Part shown: positions 18,444-26,280 of the stretch, piece by piece
Position numbering within the stretch: the stretch's first letter is position 1
Layout: each line of letters begins with the position of its first letter
Source: an uncultured Rhodospirillales bacterium
GTDB taxonomy: Bacteria > Pseudomonadota > Alphaproteobacteria > Reyranellales > Reyranellaceae
NCBI GenBank assembly: GCA_902825855.1
Contig: CADECW010000010.1
Location: forward strand, 10,910 to 48,103
DNA length: 37,194 nt
Direction of reading: 5' to 3'
The notes under the pieces: model-generated
What the model was told of the DNA's origin: nothing
The model's database searches: none
Seen by the model: only the letters and a program-made list of their open reading frames with translations
Made by a program: the position numbers and the translations under genes

Positions 18444-19186
18444 CCGGCATTGCCGCCAGCAGCCTCGTGGTCAAACGCAACGGCGCGACGTTGCTCGACA
18501 ATCTGTCGCTCTCGCTCGGACCGACCGGATCGGTCGCCATCATCGGCCCCAACGGAGCGGGCAAATCGACGCTCCTGAAGGTGCTGACCGGCATCGACAA
18601 GGCCAGCGCCGGAACGGTCCGCGTCGGCGATCGCGATCTCGCCTCGCTCGACAATGCCCAGCGCGCCCGCACGATCGGATACCTGCCGCAGCATTTCGAG
18701 CCGCACTGGGACCTCAGCGTCGCGGACCTGGTGCGGTTGGGCGCCGACCGCAGCGACCGGCTGGCCGCCGGCGCGATCGAAGCGGTGACGGAACGGTTCG
18801 AGCTCACCGCCCTCGGGCGTCGTCGCTGGTCGACCTTGTCAGGCGGCGAGCGGGCGCGCGTGCTGCTCGCCACCGTGCTGGTGGTCGACCCGCCAGTGCT
18901 GCTGGCCGACGAGCCGGCGGCCAGCCTCGACATCCGGCACCGTCTCGAAGTCATTCGTGCGCTCACCCGGCGGCCCGATCGCCTGTCGGTCGTGGTGGTG
19001 CACGATCTCGATCTCGCCTTCACCTTCTTCGAGCGCGTCGTCGTGATCGATCGCGGCAAGGTCGTGGCCGACGGGCCGGCCAAGGCCCTGATCGACGACA
19101 GACGCGTCGACGAGGCGTTTTCCGTGCGGTTTGACCGGCTGAAGACGCCCGACGGGTGGCTTTTGCGCGCGTCGACAGGCACTTGA
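18440..19186 (+). CDS. btuD: Cobalamin ABC transporter ATPase, BtuD-like
   Basis: This 248-residue ABC ATPase should energise corrinoid import with BtuC. It has Walker A GPNGAGKST (36-44), Q-loop region YLPQHFE, signature LSGGERARVLLA, Walker B VLLADEP followed by the D-loop SLD, and the switch histidine in VVVVHDLD. The start ATG 18440 overlaps the btuC stop. It ends the riboswitch-controlled operon; an inverted repeat lies 13 bases after its stop. Confidence 0.93.
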   Translation: MTGIAASSLVVKRNGATLLDNLSLSLGPTGSVAIIGPNGAGKSTLLKVLTGIDKASAGTVRVGDRDLASLDNAQRARTIGYLPQHFEPHWDLSVADLVRLGADRSDRLAAGAIEAVTERFELTALGRRRWSTLSGGERARVLLATVLVVDPPVLLADEPAASLDIRHRLEVIRALTRRPDRLSVVVVHDLDLAFTFFERVVVIDRGKVVADGPAKALIDDRRVDEAFSVRFDRLKTPDGWLLRASTGT

Positions 19187-19198
19187 TCGAGCGGCTTG

Positions 19199-19235
19199 CA
19201 TTGGCCCCCGGTCTGGCTGATAGGGTGGGCCAATG
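19199..19235 (+). promoter_or_regulatory. Inverted repeat spanning the LLM gene start codon
   Basis: CATTGGCCC (19199-19207) and GGGCCAATG (19227-19235) form a perfect 9-bp inverted repeat with a 19-base loop. The right arm contains the ATG of the next gene (19233) and lies beside its G-rich upstream AGGGTGGG. In mRNA it would hide the initiation site; alternatively it terminates the btuD message or is a protein-binding site. Confidence 0.55.
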
Positions 19236-20267
19236 ACGACGACCACGCCCAAGAAACTGGGCTTTTTCACCCGTCTGCTCGATCAGGCCAGCGCCGCCGA
19301 ACGCTACCAGCTGGCGACCGAGCAGATCCGGCATGCCGAGCGCCATGGCTTCGATTCGGCCTGGATCGCCCAGCACCATTTCCACGAGGGGGAGGGCGGC
19401 CTGCCGGCGCCGTTCGTGTTCCTGGCGCAGGCGGCCGTGCAGACCTCGCGGATTCGGCTGGGCACGGGCATCGTCACGCTGCCCCTGGAGTTGCCGGTGC
19501 GCGTCGCCGAGGACGCCGCCGTCACCGACCTGATCTCGGGCGGACGGCTCGAAGTGGGCGTCGGGCCGGGCGGCAATCTGACGGCCTTCACCGCCTTCGG
19601 CCTCGATGCCAACGATCGCCATAAGCTGATGAACGGCAATCTCGAGCTGATGCGCACTGCCTGGGGCGGCGGCAACTTGCCGGGCGGCGACAAGCTCTAT
19701 CCGGCGAGCCCGACACTGGTCGATCGCATCTGGCAGGCGACCTTCAGTGTCGAGGGTGCGCGCCGCGCCGGTCTCGCCGGCGACGGCCTGATGCTGTCGC
19801 GCACCCAGCCGCGCTCGCCCGATTCGCCCAAGGCACTTCTGTCGGACATCCAGAACCCGATGATCGACGCCTATCTCGAGGCGCTGCCCAAGGGGCGCGC
19901 ACCGCGCATCCTCGCCTCGCGCACCGTATTCATCGCCGACGATGCCAAGGAAGCGATGCGGTTGGCCGAGATCGGGGCGACACGGATGCGACACCGGCTC
20001 GCTGCCACGGGAAACCTGTCGTCGGGCAGCCTGGTCGGCGATCTTATCGCTGCCTTCGACGTGCATCTCGGCACGCCGGAGCAGGTGGTCGGCTCGCTGC
20101 AGGCGGACGATACGTTGCGGCGCGCCACCGATCTCACCATGCAGGTCCATTCGATCGACCCGCCGCATCCGTTCATCCTGCGCTCCATCGAATTGATGGC
20201 GGAGCAGGTGGCGCCGGCCCTGGGCTGGGTGCGCAACGACAACGCCGCCGAACGGCGCGTCGCCTGA
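19233..20267 (+). CDS. LLM-class FMN-dependent monooxygenase (KPN_01858-type cassette member)
   Basis: This is a 344-residue bacterial-luciferase-like flavin monooxygenase with a TIM-barrel fold. Visible features are FDSAWIAQHHFHEGEGG, IRLGTGIVTLPLE, the loop SGGRLEVGVGPGG, and a C-terminal part with GTPEQVVGSL. From memory it fits the putative FMN-dependent luciferase-like family represented by KPN_01858, whose members occur next to the two CMD-type proteins found here. Its substrate is unknown. It is 22 bases upstream of the next gene, and its initiation region lies in an inverted repeat. Confidence 0.87.
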   Translation: MTTTTPKKLGFFTRLLDQASAAERYQLATEQIRHAERHGFDSAWIAQHHFHEGEGGLPAPFVFLAQAAVQTSRIRLGTGIVTLPLELPVRVAEDAAVTDLISGGRLEVGVGPGGNLTAFTAFGLDANDRHKLMNGNLELMRTAWGGGNLPGGDKLYPASPTLVDRIWQATFSVEGARRAGLAGDGLMLSRTQPRSPDSPKALLSDIQNPMIDAYLEALPKGRAPRILASRTVFIADDAKEAMRLAEIGATRMRHRLAATGNLSSGSLVGDLIAAFDVHLGTPEQVVGSLQADDTLRRATDLTMQVHSIDPPHPFILRSIELMAEQVAPALGWVRNDNAAERRVA

Positions 20268-20289
20268 AGCGACTCCGGGAAGGAAAACG

Positions 20290-20883
20290 ATGTCCGATGT
20301 GATCGACACGCTGGCCGGCATTGCGCCGGGATCGCCGCTCGATGCGATCCGCAACCAGCGTCTGCAGGCGCGCACGCATGCCCAGGCGAGCTACGATTCA
20401 CTGTTCAAGCCGCTGACCGAGGCGGATGCCAGCAGGCTCGAGCGCATTGCCATCGCCAGTTTCGTCGCCGGCCTGCACGGCCAGGCTGAGATCGCAGCCT
20501 TCTACGGCGCCGCACTGGCCGAAGTCGGTGCGCCGGCCGCCTGCAGGGACGCGATCGCCGCGGCGGTGAAGGCGGCCAAGGGCCAGGGACCATACGGTCG
20601 CTATCCCAAGGGGCCGCTCAGCGCCGAGGACCAGCCGGGTCCCATGTTCAAGATCGGCGCGGCCGAGAAAGGCGTGCTCGGCGCTCGTCTGGCCACCGCG
20701 TTCGAGCATACGCACATGCTGGTATTCCATCCGCGCGATGCCGCGCCGCCATACCTGCAGGCGCTGGTCGACGCGGGGTGGTCGACCACGGGCATCGTGG
20801 TGATCTCCCAGCTCGTCGCATTCCTCTCCTATCAGATCAGGGTCGTCGCGGGATTGCGCGTCCTGAAAGCGAGGCCCGCATGA
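20290..20883 (+). CDS. CMD-domain protein (Avi_7170-type)
   Basis: This 197-residue protein is related to the carboxymuconolactone decarboxylase/AhpD fold. It starts MSDVIDTLAGIAPGSPLDAIR, has THAQASYDSLFKPL, and near the end has LVAFLSYQIRVVAGLR. I recall this pattern from a family named after Avi_7170. It has no CxxC pair (the only cysteine is in AACRDA), so the thiol redox chemistry of AhpD is unlikely here. GGAAGG sits upstream of ATG 20290. It overlaps the next, CxxC-containing gene by 4 bases, which suggests the two proteins act or assemble together. Confidence 0.8.
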   Translation: MSDVIDTLAGIAPGSPLDAIRNQRLQARTHAQASYDSLFKPLTEADASRLERIAIASFVAGLHGQAEIAAFYGAALAEVGAPAACRDAIAAAVKAAKGQGPYGRYPKGPLSAEDQPGPMFKIGAAEKGVLGARLATAFEHTHMLVFHPRDAAPPYLQALVDAGWSTTGIVVISQLVAFLSYQIRVVAGLRVLKARPA

Positions 20884-21488
20884 CCGACAAGGTCCTTCCG
20901 ACGCCGCCTCATGTCGAACCCGTCGTCTTTACGCGCGACATGCTCGACTGGCTGCCCTGGCTGGAGCCGATGGCCGAGCATGACCTGACGGCGCGTCACA
21001 TGGCGGGCCTGGTCGACGCGGCGCGTGCCAAGTCCGCCTACTTCCGTCTGCTGGTGCGCGATCCCGAGGTGCTCGAGCACCGCACCAAGACCGACAAGGA
21101 CATCTTCTACAATCCCGAGGCTGGCCTGCCGCGCGCCGAGCGCGAGCTCGCCGCCGCCGCCACGTCGCGCTTCAATGGCTGCATCTATTGCGCCTCGGTG
21201 CATGCCCGCTTCGCCGCGACCTATTCCAAGCGCGTCGAGGATGTCGACCGCCTGCTAGACAAGGGCGTGGATACCGAACTCGATGCCCGCTGGAACGCCA
21301 TCGTCTCTGCCTCGGTAGCGCTGACCTCGACCCCCATCACGTTCGGGTCGGAGCATGTCGATGCCTTGCGCAAGGTCGGGCTGGACGAGGCGTCGATCGT
21401 GGATGTCATCAACGCCGCCTCCTTCTTCAACTGGGCGAACCGGCTGATGCTGTCCCTGGGCGAGCCGGCGGCGCCGGAAAAGGCCTAG
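20880..21488 (+). CDS. Alkylhydroperoxidase-domain (AhpD-like) protein (Avi_7169-type)
   Basis: This is a 202-residue AhpD/CMD-fold protein with the redox core GCIYCASVHAR, that is C-x-x-C-x-x-x-H, preceded by an acidic residue in ERELAAAATSRFNG as in AhpD. It probably handles peroxides or thiol-disulfide exchange for the neighbouring LLM flavoprotein, but the partner and substrate are unknown. The start ATG 20880 overlaps the preceding CMD gene (ATGA), and the longer open frame from 20778 lies inside that gene. From memory it matches the Avi_7169 family, which co-occurs with Avi_7170-type proteins. Confidence 0.83.
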   Translation: MTDKVLPTPPHVEPVVFTRDMLDWLPWLEPMAEHDLTARHMAGLVDAARAKSAYFRLLVRDPEVLEHRTKTDKDIFYNPEAGLPRAERELAAAATSRFNGCIYCASVHARFAATYSKRVEDVDRLLDKGVDTELDARWNAIVSASVALTSTPITFGSEHVDALRKVGLDEASIVDVINAASFFNWANRLMLSLGEPAAPEKA

Positions 21489-21517
21489 CAAGCGCCATCG
21501 GGGACACCCGCGATCCG

Positions 21518-21542
21518 GCAACCTTTACCCGAACATCCCGTT
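21518..21542 (+). promoter_or_regulatory. Possible EcfG-type general-stress promoter before the hemerythrin gene
   Basis: GCAAC (21518-21522), 16 bases, then CGTT (21539-21542) resembles the alphaproteobacterial EcfG/SigT consensus GGAAC-N16/17-CGTT, with one mismatch in the -35. It lies 33 bases before the hemerythrin ATG. A single site judged by eye is weak evidence. Confidence 0.3.
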
Positions 21543-21575
21543 TCTTCTCGGCGTCCGACGCGAGCGGAGGGAATG

Positions 21576-22130
21576 ATGACGGTTGCGCGCAGAAAGGCTG
21601 CGCACGCCCGGCGCGGCAAGGCGGAACAGCCCCACGACGCCCTGGTCCTCCTGACAGCCGAGCATAACGAGATCGACAAGCTTGCCCGCGAGTTCGAGCG
21701 GCTGCGCAAGACTGGGAGCTCGGTGGAGAAGGGCAAGGCGGCGCTGCGACTGTGCCATGCTCTCGAGCGCACCATGACGATCAAGCACGAAGTCTTCTAT
21801 CCCGCAGCCCATGCCGTGCTGGCCGATGAAGACAAAGAGCTGCTACGTCAGGCTGCGGTCAAGGACGATGGCATCCAGGACCTGATCGAGAAGATCGAAG
21901 GTACGCCGGCCGACGATCTGTCGTTCGATTCCACGGTGACGGTGCTGCACGAGCAGGCCGGCCACTTGATGAAGCAACAAGAGGACGAGCTTTTTCCGAG
22001 ATTGCGCCATTCTCATCTCGATCTTTTGGGCACAGGCGAGCGCATGGCCGCACGCAGGACGGAGCTCGGCACGGCGCCGATCGACCGCGAGCGGATCCGC
22101 CAGGCGCGCAACGTCATGGCCGGCCGTTAG
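21576..22130 (+). CDS. Hemerythrin HHE-domain protein
   Basis: This 184-residue protein has one hemerythrin/HHE four-helix bundle binding a di-iron site. It has H30 in TAEHNEIDKL, H61, H71 with E72 in IKHEVFYPAA, and later LHEQAGHLMKQQEDELFPRL. The Lys/Arg-rich N-terminal tail precedes the bundle. Such proteins bind O2 or sense or resist oxidative stress, and the precise role here is unknown. Two adjacent ATG codons exist (21573, 21576). GGAGG at 21566-21570 gives a 5-base spacing to the second, so I chose 21576. Confidence 0.88.
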   Translation: MTVARRKAAHARRGKAEQPHDALVLLTAEHNEIDKLAREFERLRKTGSSVEKGKAALRLCHALERTMTIKHEVFYPAAHAVLADEDKELLRQAAVKDDGIQDLIEKIEGTPADDLSFDSTVTVLHEQAGHLMKQQEDELFPRLRHSHLDLLGTGERMAARRTELGTAPIDRERIRQARNVMAGR

Positions 22131-22219
22131 CCCGCAACCGCAGCTCTTCCGTTCCGTTGCCTTGTCGTGATCGCGCCAAGTGGTGCGGTAGGAGGCGGGC
22201 AATTCCTGACACCGGCATC

Positions 22220-23302
22220 ATGCAAGACAGCACCGAACCTGCGCGGCCGTCAGCCGTGCTGAGCCATGGCGGCCGCGTGCTGCCGGCAGTGACGGTCGAC
22301 ACCTACAACGAAGAGCTTCGCGACGAGGATGGCTTCGTCGGCGATCGTGCCAGTGGCCGCGCCTTTCGGGCCATCCTCGAGGATTGGCGCGACAAGCTGC
22401 GCGCCCAGGGCGAGGATCCGTTCGGCGACATGCCGACCCGCGAGATCTCGAAGTCCAAGCTGGACAAGGTCCTGGCTGAGGGCGATCCGTTGGCCGCCGG
22501 CCTCGTGCATACGGCAGTCGAAGAGTTTGCCGTCGAGCTCGCCACCGTGGTGCGCCGCTTCCTGCGGCTGAAGGACTGGCACGGCACCGAGCGCATCGTC
22601 ATCGGCGGCGGGCTGAGCGCCAGCCATATCGGCGAGTTGGCGATGGGCCGCGCCGCCGTGCTTCTGGCGGGCGAAAACATCAGCGTCGAACTCAAGACGA
22701 TTTCCAACCATCCCGACAAGGCCGGCCTGATCGGTGCAGTGCAGCTTGCGCCGAGCTGGGTGCTGGCCGGCCACGATGCCATCCTGGCGGCAGACATTGG
22801 CGGCACCAACATTCGGGTCGGGATCGTCGACCTCAAGATGAAGAAGAAGGGCGACGTCTCGAAGGCCGCCGTGTGGAAGCTGCTTCACTGGCGGCACCGC
22901 GACGACGAACCCACGCGCGATGAGGCCCTCACGCGAATGGCCGAGATGGCCGGAGAACTGATCGGCCTCGCCGCGGCCGAGAAGCTGAAGCTGGCGCCGT
23001 TCGTCGGCATCGGCTGTCCCGGCCTGATCGACGAGCGCGGCGTGATCGTGACGGGCGGGCAGAACCTGCCGGGCAACTGGGAAGGCGAGGGCTTCGACCT
23101 CGCTCACGAGCTGACCCACCGCCTGCCGCGGTTGGAAGGTCATGAGCCCGTCGTTGTCATCCACAACGACGCGGTCGTGCAGGGCCTGAGCGAGGTGCCG
23201 AACATGACCGACGTCGAACGCTGGGGTGTGCTTACGGTCGGCACGGGGTTGGGCAACGCCCGGTTCACCAACCGGCCCGACGAACGAGGCAAAGACTCTT
23301 GA
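22220..23302 (+). CDS. ROK-family sugar-kinase-like protein with circularly permuted motif order
   Basis: The 360-residue protein carries all the ROK kinase blocks except one, but in a rotated order. The blocks that normally close a ROK protein come first: ASGRAFRAILEDW, EGDPLAAGLV, ERIVIGGGLS (128-133) and AGLIGAVQLA. The blocks that normally open one follow: ADIGGTNIRVGIVD (D192), GIGCPGLID (about 263), QNLPGNW, VVIHNDA with the catalytic-type D317, and VLTVGTGLGNARF (G341). The zinc/sugar segment (ExGH and CxCGxxGC) is absent. A sugar or related kinase activity is plausible but unproven. The start ATG 22220 has no nearby ribosome binding site; AGGAGG at 22190-22195 is 24 bases upstream. 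It converges on the esterase gene with a 10-base gap. Confidence 0.82.
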   Translation: MQDSTEPARPSAVLSHGGRVLPAVTVDTYNEELRDEDGFVGDRASGRAFRAILEDWRDKLRAQGEDPFGDMPTREISKSKLDKVLAEGDPLAAGLVHTAVEEFAVELATVVRRFLRLKDWHGTERIVIGGGLSASHIGELAMGRAAVLLAGENISVELKTISNHPDKAGLIGAVQLAPSWVLAGHDAILAADIGGTNIRVGIVDLKMKKKGDVSKAAVWKLLHWRHRDDEPTRDEALTRMAEMAGELIGLAAAEKLKLAPFVGIGCPGLIDERGVIVTGGQNLPGNWEGEGFDLAHELTHRLPRLEGHEPVVVIHNDAVVQGLSEVPNMTDVERWGVLTVGTGLGNARFTNRPDERGKDS

Positions 23303-23312
23303 TCCTGTAGAC

Positions 23313-24428
23313 TCATCGGCCTCCGGCCGGCGCATGTCGTGACATGAACCAGTCCAGCATCGCGCCGTTCTCGTCGCGCGGGTAGGTGTGCGACAGGTCG
23401 TCGATCTCGCGATAGGTCACCTTGGCGCCGGCGGCTGTGAGAGTCTGCTCGGCCTGGCGCGCGAGCGCAGCCGGGAACATCCAGTCCTGGACTCCGTGCA
23501 CGATATAGATCGGCAGATCGCGCAGGCGGTCCTCGTCGGCGAAGGTCAGCATCATGGGATGGAAAGCGGCCGCCACCGGCGCGACATGCGTGAACCTGCA
23601 GCCGCCACGCACGCCCAGCACGTAGCTGAAGGTGCCGCCGTCGCTCATGCCGGTCAGGAGCTGGCGGCCTGCGTCGATCTTCCAGTCGGCGGCGACCTGG
23701 TCGACCATGCGGTCGATGCTGGGCCCGTCGGTATCGGGATCCATCAATGACCAGGTCGAGCCGATCGCCGTCGGCGCCAGCACGATGAAGCCGCGCGTGC
23801 GCGCTTCGCGCACCCAGCTCCACAGGAAGGCGCCGCCATTGCCGCTGCCGCCGTGAAGGGCGACCACCAGGGGGTGAGCGCGGCTTTCGTCATAGGTTTC
23901 GGGCACGTAGAGCGAGAACGCACCGCGCGTGCCCGGCGGGCCGCCGGCGTGAATCACGCCCACCTTCTCGCGCTGCGGATCGACGTTGGAGAGCTTCGCC
24001 AACAACTCGGCGTCGTCGCGCGCCGACTGTTCCAGGAAGAATTGGCTGACCGGCCGGAAGAGCGCAGCCAGCGGATAGATGGCCTGGGCGGCGCGCGCGT
24101 AGTTGCGCAGACCGCGATAGGCGGCGACGATCGGCTGTGGTTCGTCGGCCGCCGAGCGCAGGGCCGCCATCCCCTCGGCAACCGCCTCGGCCGCCGGCTC
24201 GAGACAGGCCCGCACCGGCTGCAGGCGATCGGGCCAGGTGAGCGTGCGTGAATCGGCGAGTGCCGCCTTCACCGCGTCGTCGCGACCCCTCATGGCGTCG
24301 ATCAGCTGCGGCAGTGTTGTCGGCGAGACGTGCCGGCCGGCGAATTCCAGGGCGTGCAATCCTTTGAGTGTTGCCGGCACAAGTCGGCTGACCAGATCGA
24401 CAGCCGGCTCGTCTTCTCCGTCGCTCAC
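23313..24428 (-). CDS. Alpha/beta-hydrolase esterase (PHB-depolymerase/LpqC-like)
   Basis: This is a 371-residue serine hydrolase. The C-terminal half (about 170-370) is an alpha/beta-hydrolase with the oxyanion region VVALHGGSGNGG, nucleophile S262 in GMSDGG, acid D315 in HGVQDWMFP and H347 in DLSHTYP, so the triad is complete. The N-terminal 150 residues are helical-looking and of unknown role. There is no signal peptide. The start is GTG at 24428, preceded on its strand by AAGGA inside the 3' end of the GMC gene, 4 bases away, so the two are co-transcribed. The substrate is unknown. Confidence 0.85.
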   Translation of the reverse strand: MSDGEDEPAVDLVSRLVPATLKGLHALEFAGRHVSPTTLPQLIDAMRGRDDAVKAALADSRTLTWPDRLQPVRACLEPAAEAVAEGMAALRSAADEPQPIVAAYRGLRNYARAAQAIYPLAALFRPVSQFFLEQSARDDAELLAKLSNVDPQREKVGVIHAGGPPGTRGAFSLYVPETYDESRAHPLVVALHGGSGNGGAFLWSWVREARTRGFIVLAPTAIGSTWSLMDPDTDGPSIDRMVDQVAADWKIDAGRQLLTGMSDGGTFSYVLGVRGGCRFTHVAPVAAAFHPMMLTFADEDRLRDLPIYIVHGVQDWMFPAALARQAEQTLTAAGAKVTYREIDDLSHTYPRDENGAMLDWFMSRHAPAGGR

Positions 24429-24432
24429 TCGT

Positions 24433-26070
24433 TCAGTCCTTCAACAGTGTCGCTTCGAGAGGCGGCTTGCCACTGATCATGTCGGCAGCCTTCTCGGCGA
24501 TCATCAGGACGGAAGCGTTGAGATTGGCCGACGGCATGGTCGGCATGATCGAGGCATCGACCACGCGCAGCCCTTCGATGCCGCGCACCCGCAGCTGGTC
24601 GTCGACCACCGCGGTCGGATCGTTGTCCGGCGCCATGCGGCAGGTGCCCATCAGATGGAACGTCGTGGTGCCGCGCTGTTTTGCGGCCGTCAGAAGGTCG
24701 TCGTCGGACTGGGCCTGGGGGCCGGGGAATTCCTCGCGGTCATAGTATTTGCTGAGCGCCGGGGACGAGAGGAGGCGGCGGGCGAGCTTCATCCCGGCGA
24801 GCAGCACACGCCGGTCGCTTTCGGCGGCCAGGTAATTCGGCTGGATGATCGGATGTTCGAACGGGTCGGCCGAGCGCGCACGCACATAGCCGATGCTGTC
24901 CGGCCGCTGCTGCCAGGAAGCGATGGTCATGCCCGGGAAGTCGTCGAGGGTAGACTGCACGCCCTCCTTGTAGGAGGCCGGCGTGAAGGTGAGCTGCAGG
25001 TCGTAGTTGTCGACGCGCTCGTCGGACTTCCAGAACACGTAAATCAGCGTCGGATTGAGGGCGAGGATGCCTTTGCGGGTGAACGCGTATTTCAGCACCT
25101 CGTTGACAAGCTTGAGCCCGTGCGATTTCTCGTTGATGGTCTCCGCGTTCTTGACCCGGGCGACGAAGCGCGGCGCGTAGTGGTCGCGCAGGTTCTCGCC
25201 GACGCCCGGCAGGTCGTGCCTTACCGCGATTCCCAGCGACTTCAACAATGGTGCCGGGCCAATACCCGAGACCTGCAGCAGTTGCGGCGAGTTCACGGTG
25301 CCGCCGCTCAGGATCAGCTCGCGGCGCGCCCGCACCTCGACCTGGGTGCCACCGCGGCCGCCTTTGCGGTAGCGCACGCCGACGGCGCGCTTGCCTTCCA
25401 GCACGATCTCCGTGGCGTGGGCGTTGGTGCGGACCGTGAGGTTGCGGCGCTTCATTGCCGGGTGCAGGTAGCCGCGGGCGGCGCTCCTGCGCATGCCGTT
25501 CTGAATGATGCGCTGCACGTAGCTTACGCCAGCCTGCATCGTTCCGTTGTAGTCGCGGTTGCGCGGGATGCCCAACTGCACGGCGCCCTCGATGAAGGCC
25601 TCGCAGATCGGGTCGCGCCACTCCAGGTCGGTGATCGGCAGGTTGCCGTCGCGGCCGCGGAACGTGTCGTCGGCCTCGCCGACCCGGCGCTCGCTGCGAC
25701 GGAAGTAGGGCAGGACGTCGGCATAGCCCCAGCCGCGGTTGCCGCGCTGGGCCCAGCCGTCGAAGTCCAGCCGCTGGCCGCGATTGTAGATATGGCCGTT
25801 GATCGAGCTCGATCCGCCGAGGGTCTTGCCGCGCGGCGCGGCAATGGCCCGACCGCCGGTCCATTCGCTGGGCTCGGACTTGTACAGCCAGTTCACCTTG
25901 GGATTGACCAGTGTGTACATGAAGCCGGCCGGGATATGGATGAAGGGGTGCCAGTCCCACGGCCCCGCCTCCAGCACGCACACGGTGGCGCTCTCGTCCT
26001 CGCTCAGCCGCGAGGCGAGCACGCTGCCGGCGGATCCTGCGCCGACGATCACGTAGTCGAATGTTTCCAT
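24433..26070 (-). CDS. GMC-family FAD-dependent oxidoreductase (choline-dehydrogenase-like)
   Basis: This is a 545-residue glucose-methanol-choline oxidoreductase that oxidises an alcohol group using FAD. It has the N-terminal dinucleotide site VIVGAGSAGSVLASRLSE (G10-G15), GMC signature 1 around RGKTLGGSSSINGHIYNRG, signature 2 around GGTVNSPQLLQVSGIGP, and the C-terminal active site with H472 in TTFHLMGTCRM and N516 in PSANLNAS. I chose the start at 26070 (METFDYVIVG); the longer frame to 26136 adds residues unlike the family. It is upstream of the esterase on the same strand and divergent from the alpha/beta hydrolase. The alcohol substrate is unknown. Confidence 0.93.
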   Translation of the reverse strand: METFDYVIVGAGSAGSVLASRLSEDESATVCVLEAGPWDWHPFIHIPAGFMYTLVNPKVNWLYKSEPSEWTGGRAIAAPRGKTLGGSSSINGHIYNRGQRLDFDGWAQRGNRGWGYADVLPYFRRSERRVGEADDTFRGRDGNLPITDLEWRDPICEAFIEGAVQLGIPRNRDYNGTMQAGVSYVQRIIQNGMRRSAARGYLHPAMKRRNLTVRTNAHATEIVLEGKRAVGVRYRKGGRGGTQVEVRARRELILSGGTVNSPQLLQVSGIGPAPLLKSLGIAVRHDLPGVGENLRDHYAPRFVARVKNAETINEKSHGLKLVNEVLKYAFTRKGILALNPTLIYVFWKSDERVDNYDLQLTFTPASYKEGVQSTLDDFPGMTIASWQQRPDSIGYVRARSADPFEHPIIQPNYLAAESDRRVLLAGMKLARRLLSSPALSKYYDREEFPGPQAQSDDDLLTAAKQRGTTTFHLMGTCRMAPDNDPTAVVDDQLRVRGIEGLRVVDASIMPTMPSANLNASVLMIAEKAADMISGKPPLEATLLKD

Positions 26071-26224
26071 GCGATTGCGAATGTGCGGCAAGTCGGCCGG
26101 TTCGGCCAGGGCTGAATGGCGGCAGCGCCTCACCAAGGGAGCACCGGTGTGCCTGCGCTGGGCCCTGGCGACGATCCGAAATCAGCCTCTCAGTTTGCGG
26201 AGTCCGCCCTGCGGGACCGCAAGT

Positions 26225-26253
26225 TTGACTCGCCTAGCTGCGGTTGCAACGAT
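26225..26253 (+). promoter_or_regulatory. Candidate promoter of the hydrolase-LLM-Mo hydroxylase run
   Basis: TTGACT (26225-26230), 17 bases, then AACGAT (26248-26253) lies in the 210-base divergent region 26071-26280, 27 bases before the hydrolase ATG. The -35 is good and the -10 is weak. An imperfect inverted repeat TTGCGG (26195-26200)/CCGCAA (26217-26222) is just upstream and could be an operator. I see nothing else firm in this intergenic region. Confidence 0.3.
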
Positions 26254-26280
26254 CCTCGCAGCAAGCGGAGGAAATCGGGC

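Noticed and set aside
24238..26115. 625-codon plus-strand open frame opposite the GMC gene
   Set aside because: It is antisense to a complete GMC oxidoreductase with all motifs. Its translation has no recognisable domain and is the usual mirror frame of high-GC coding DNA.
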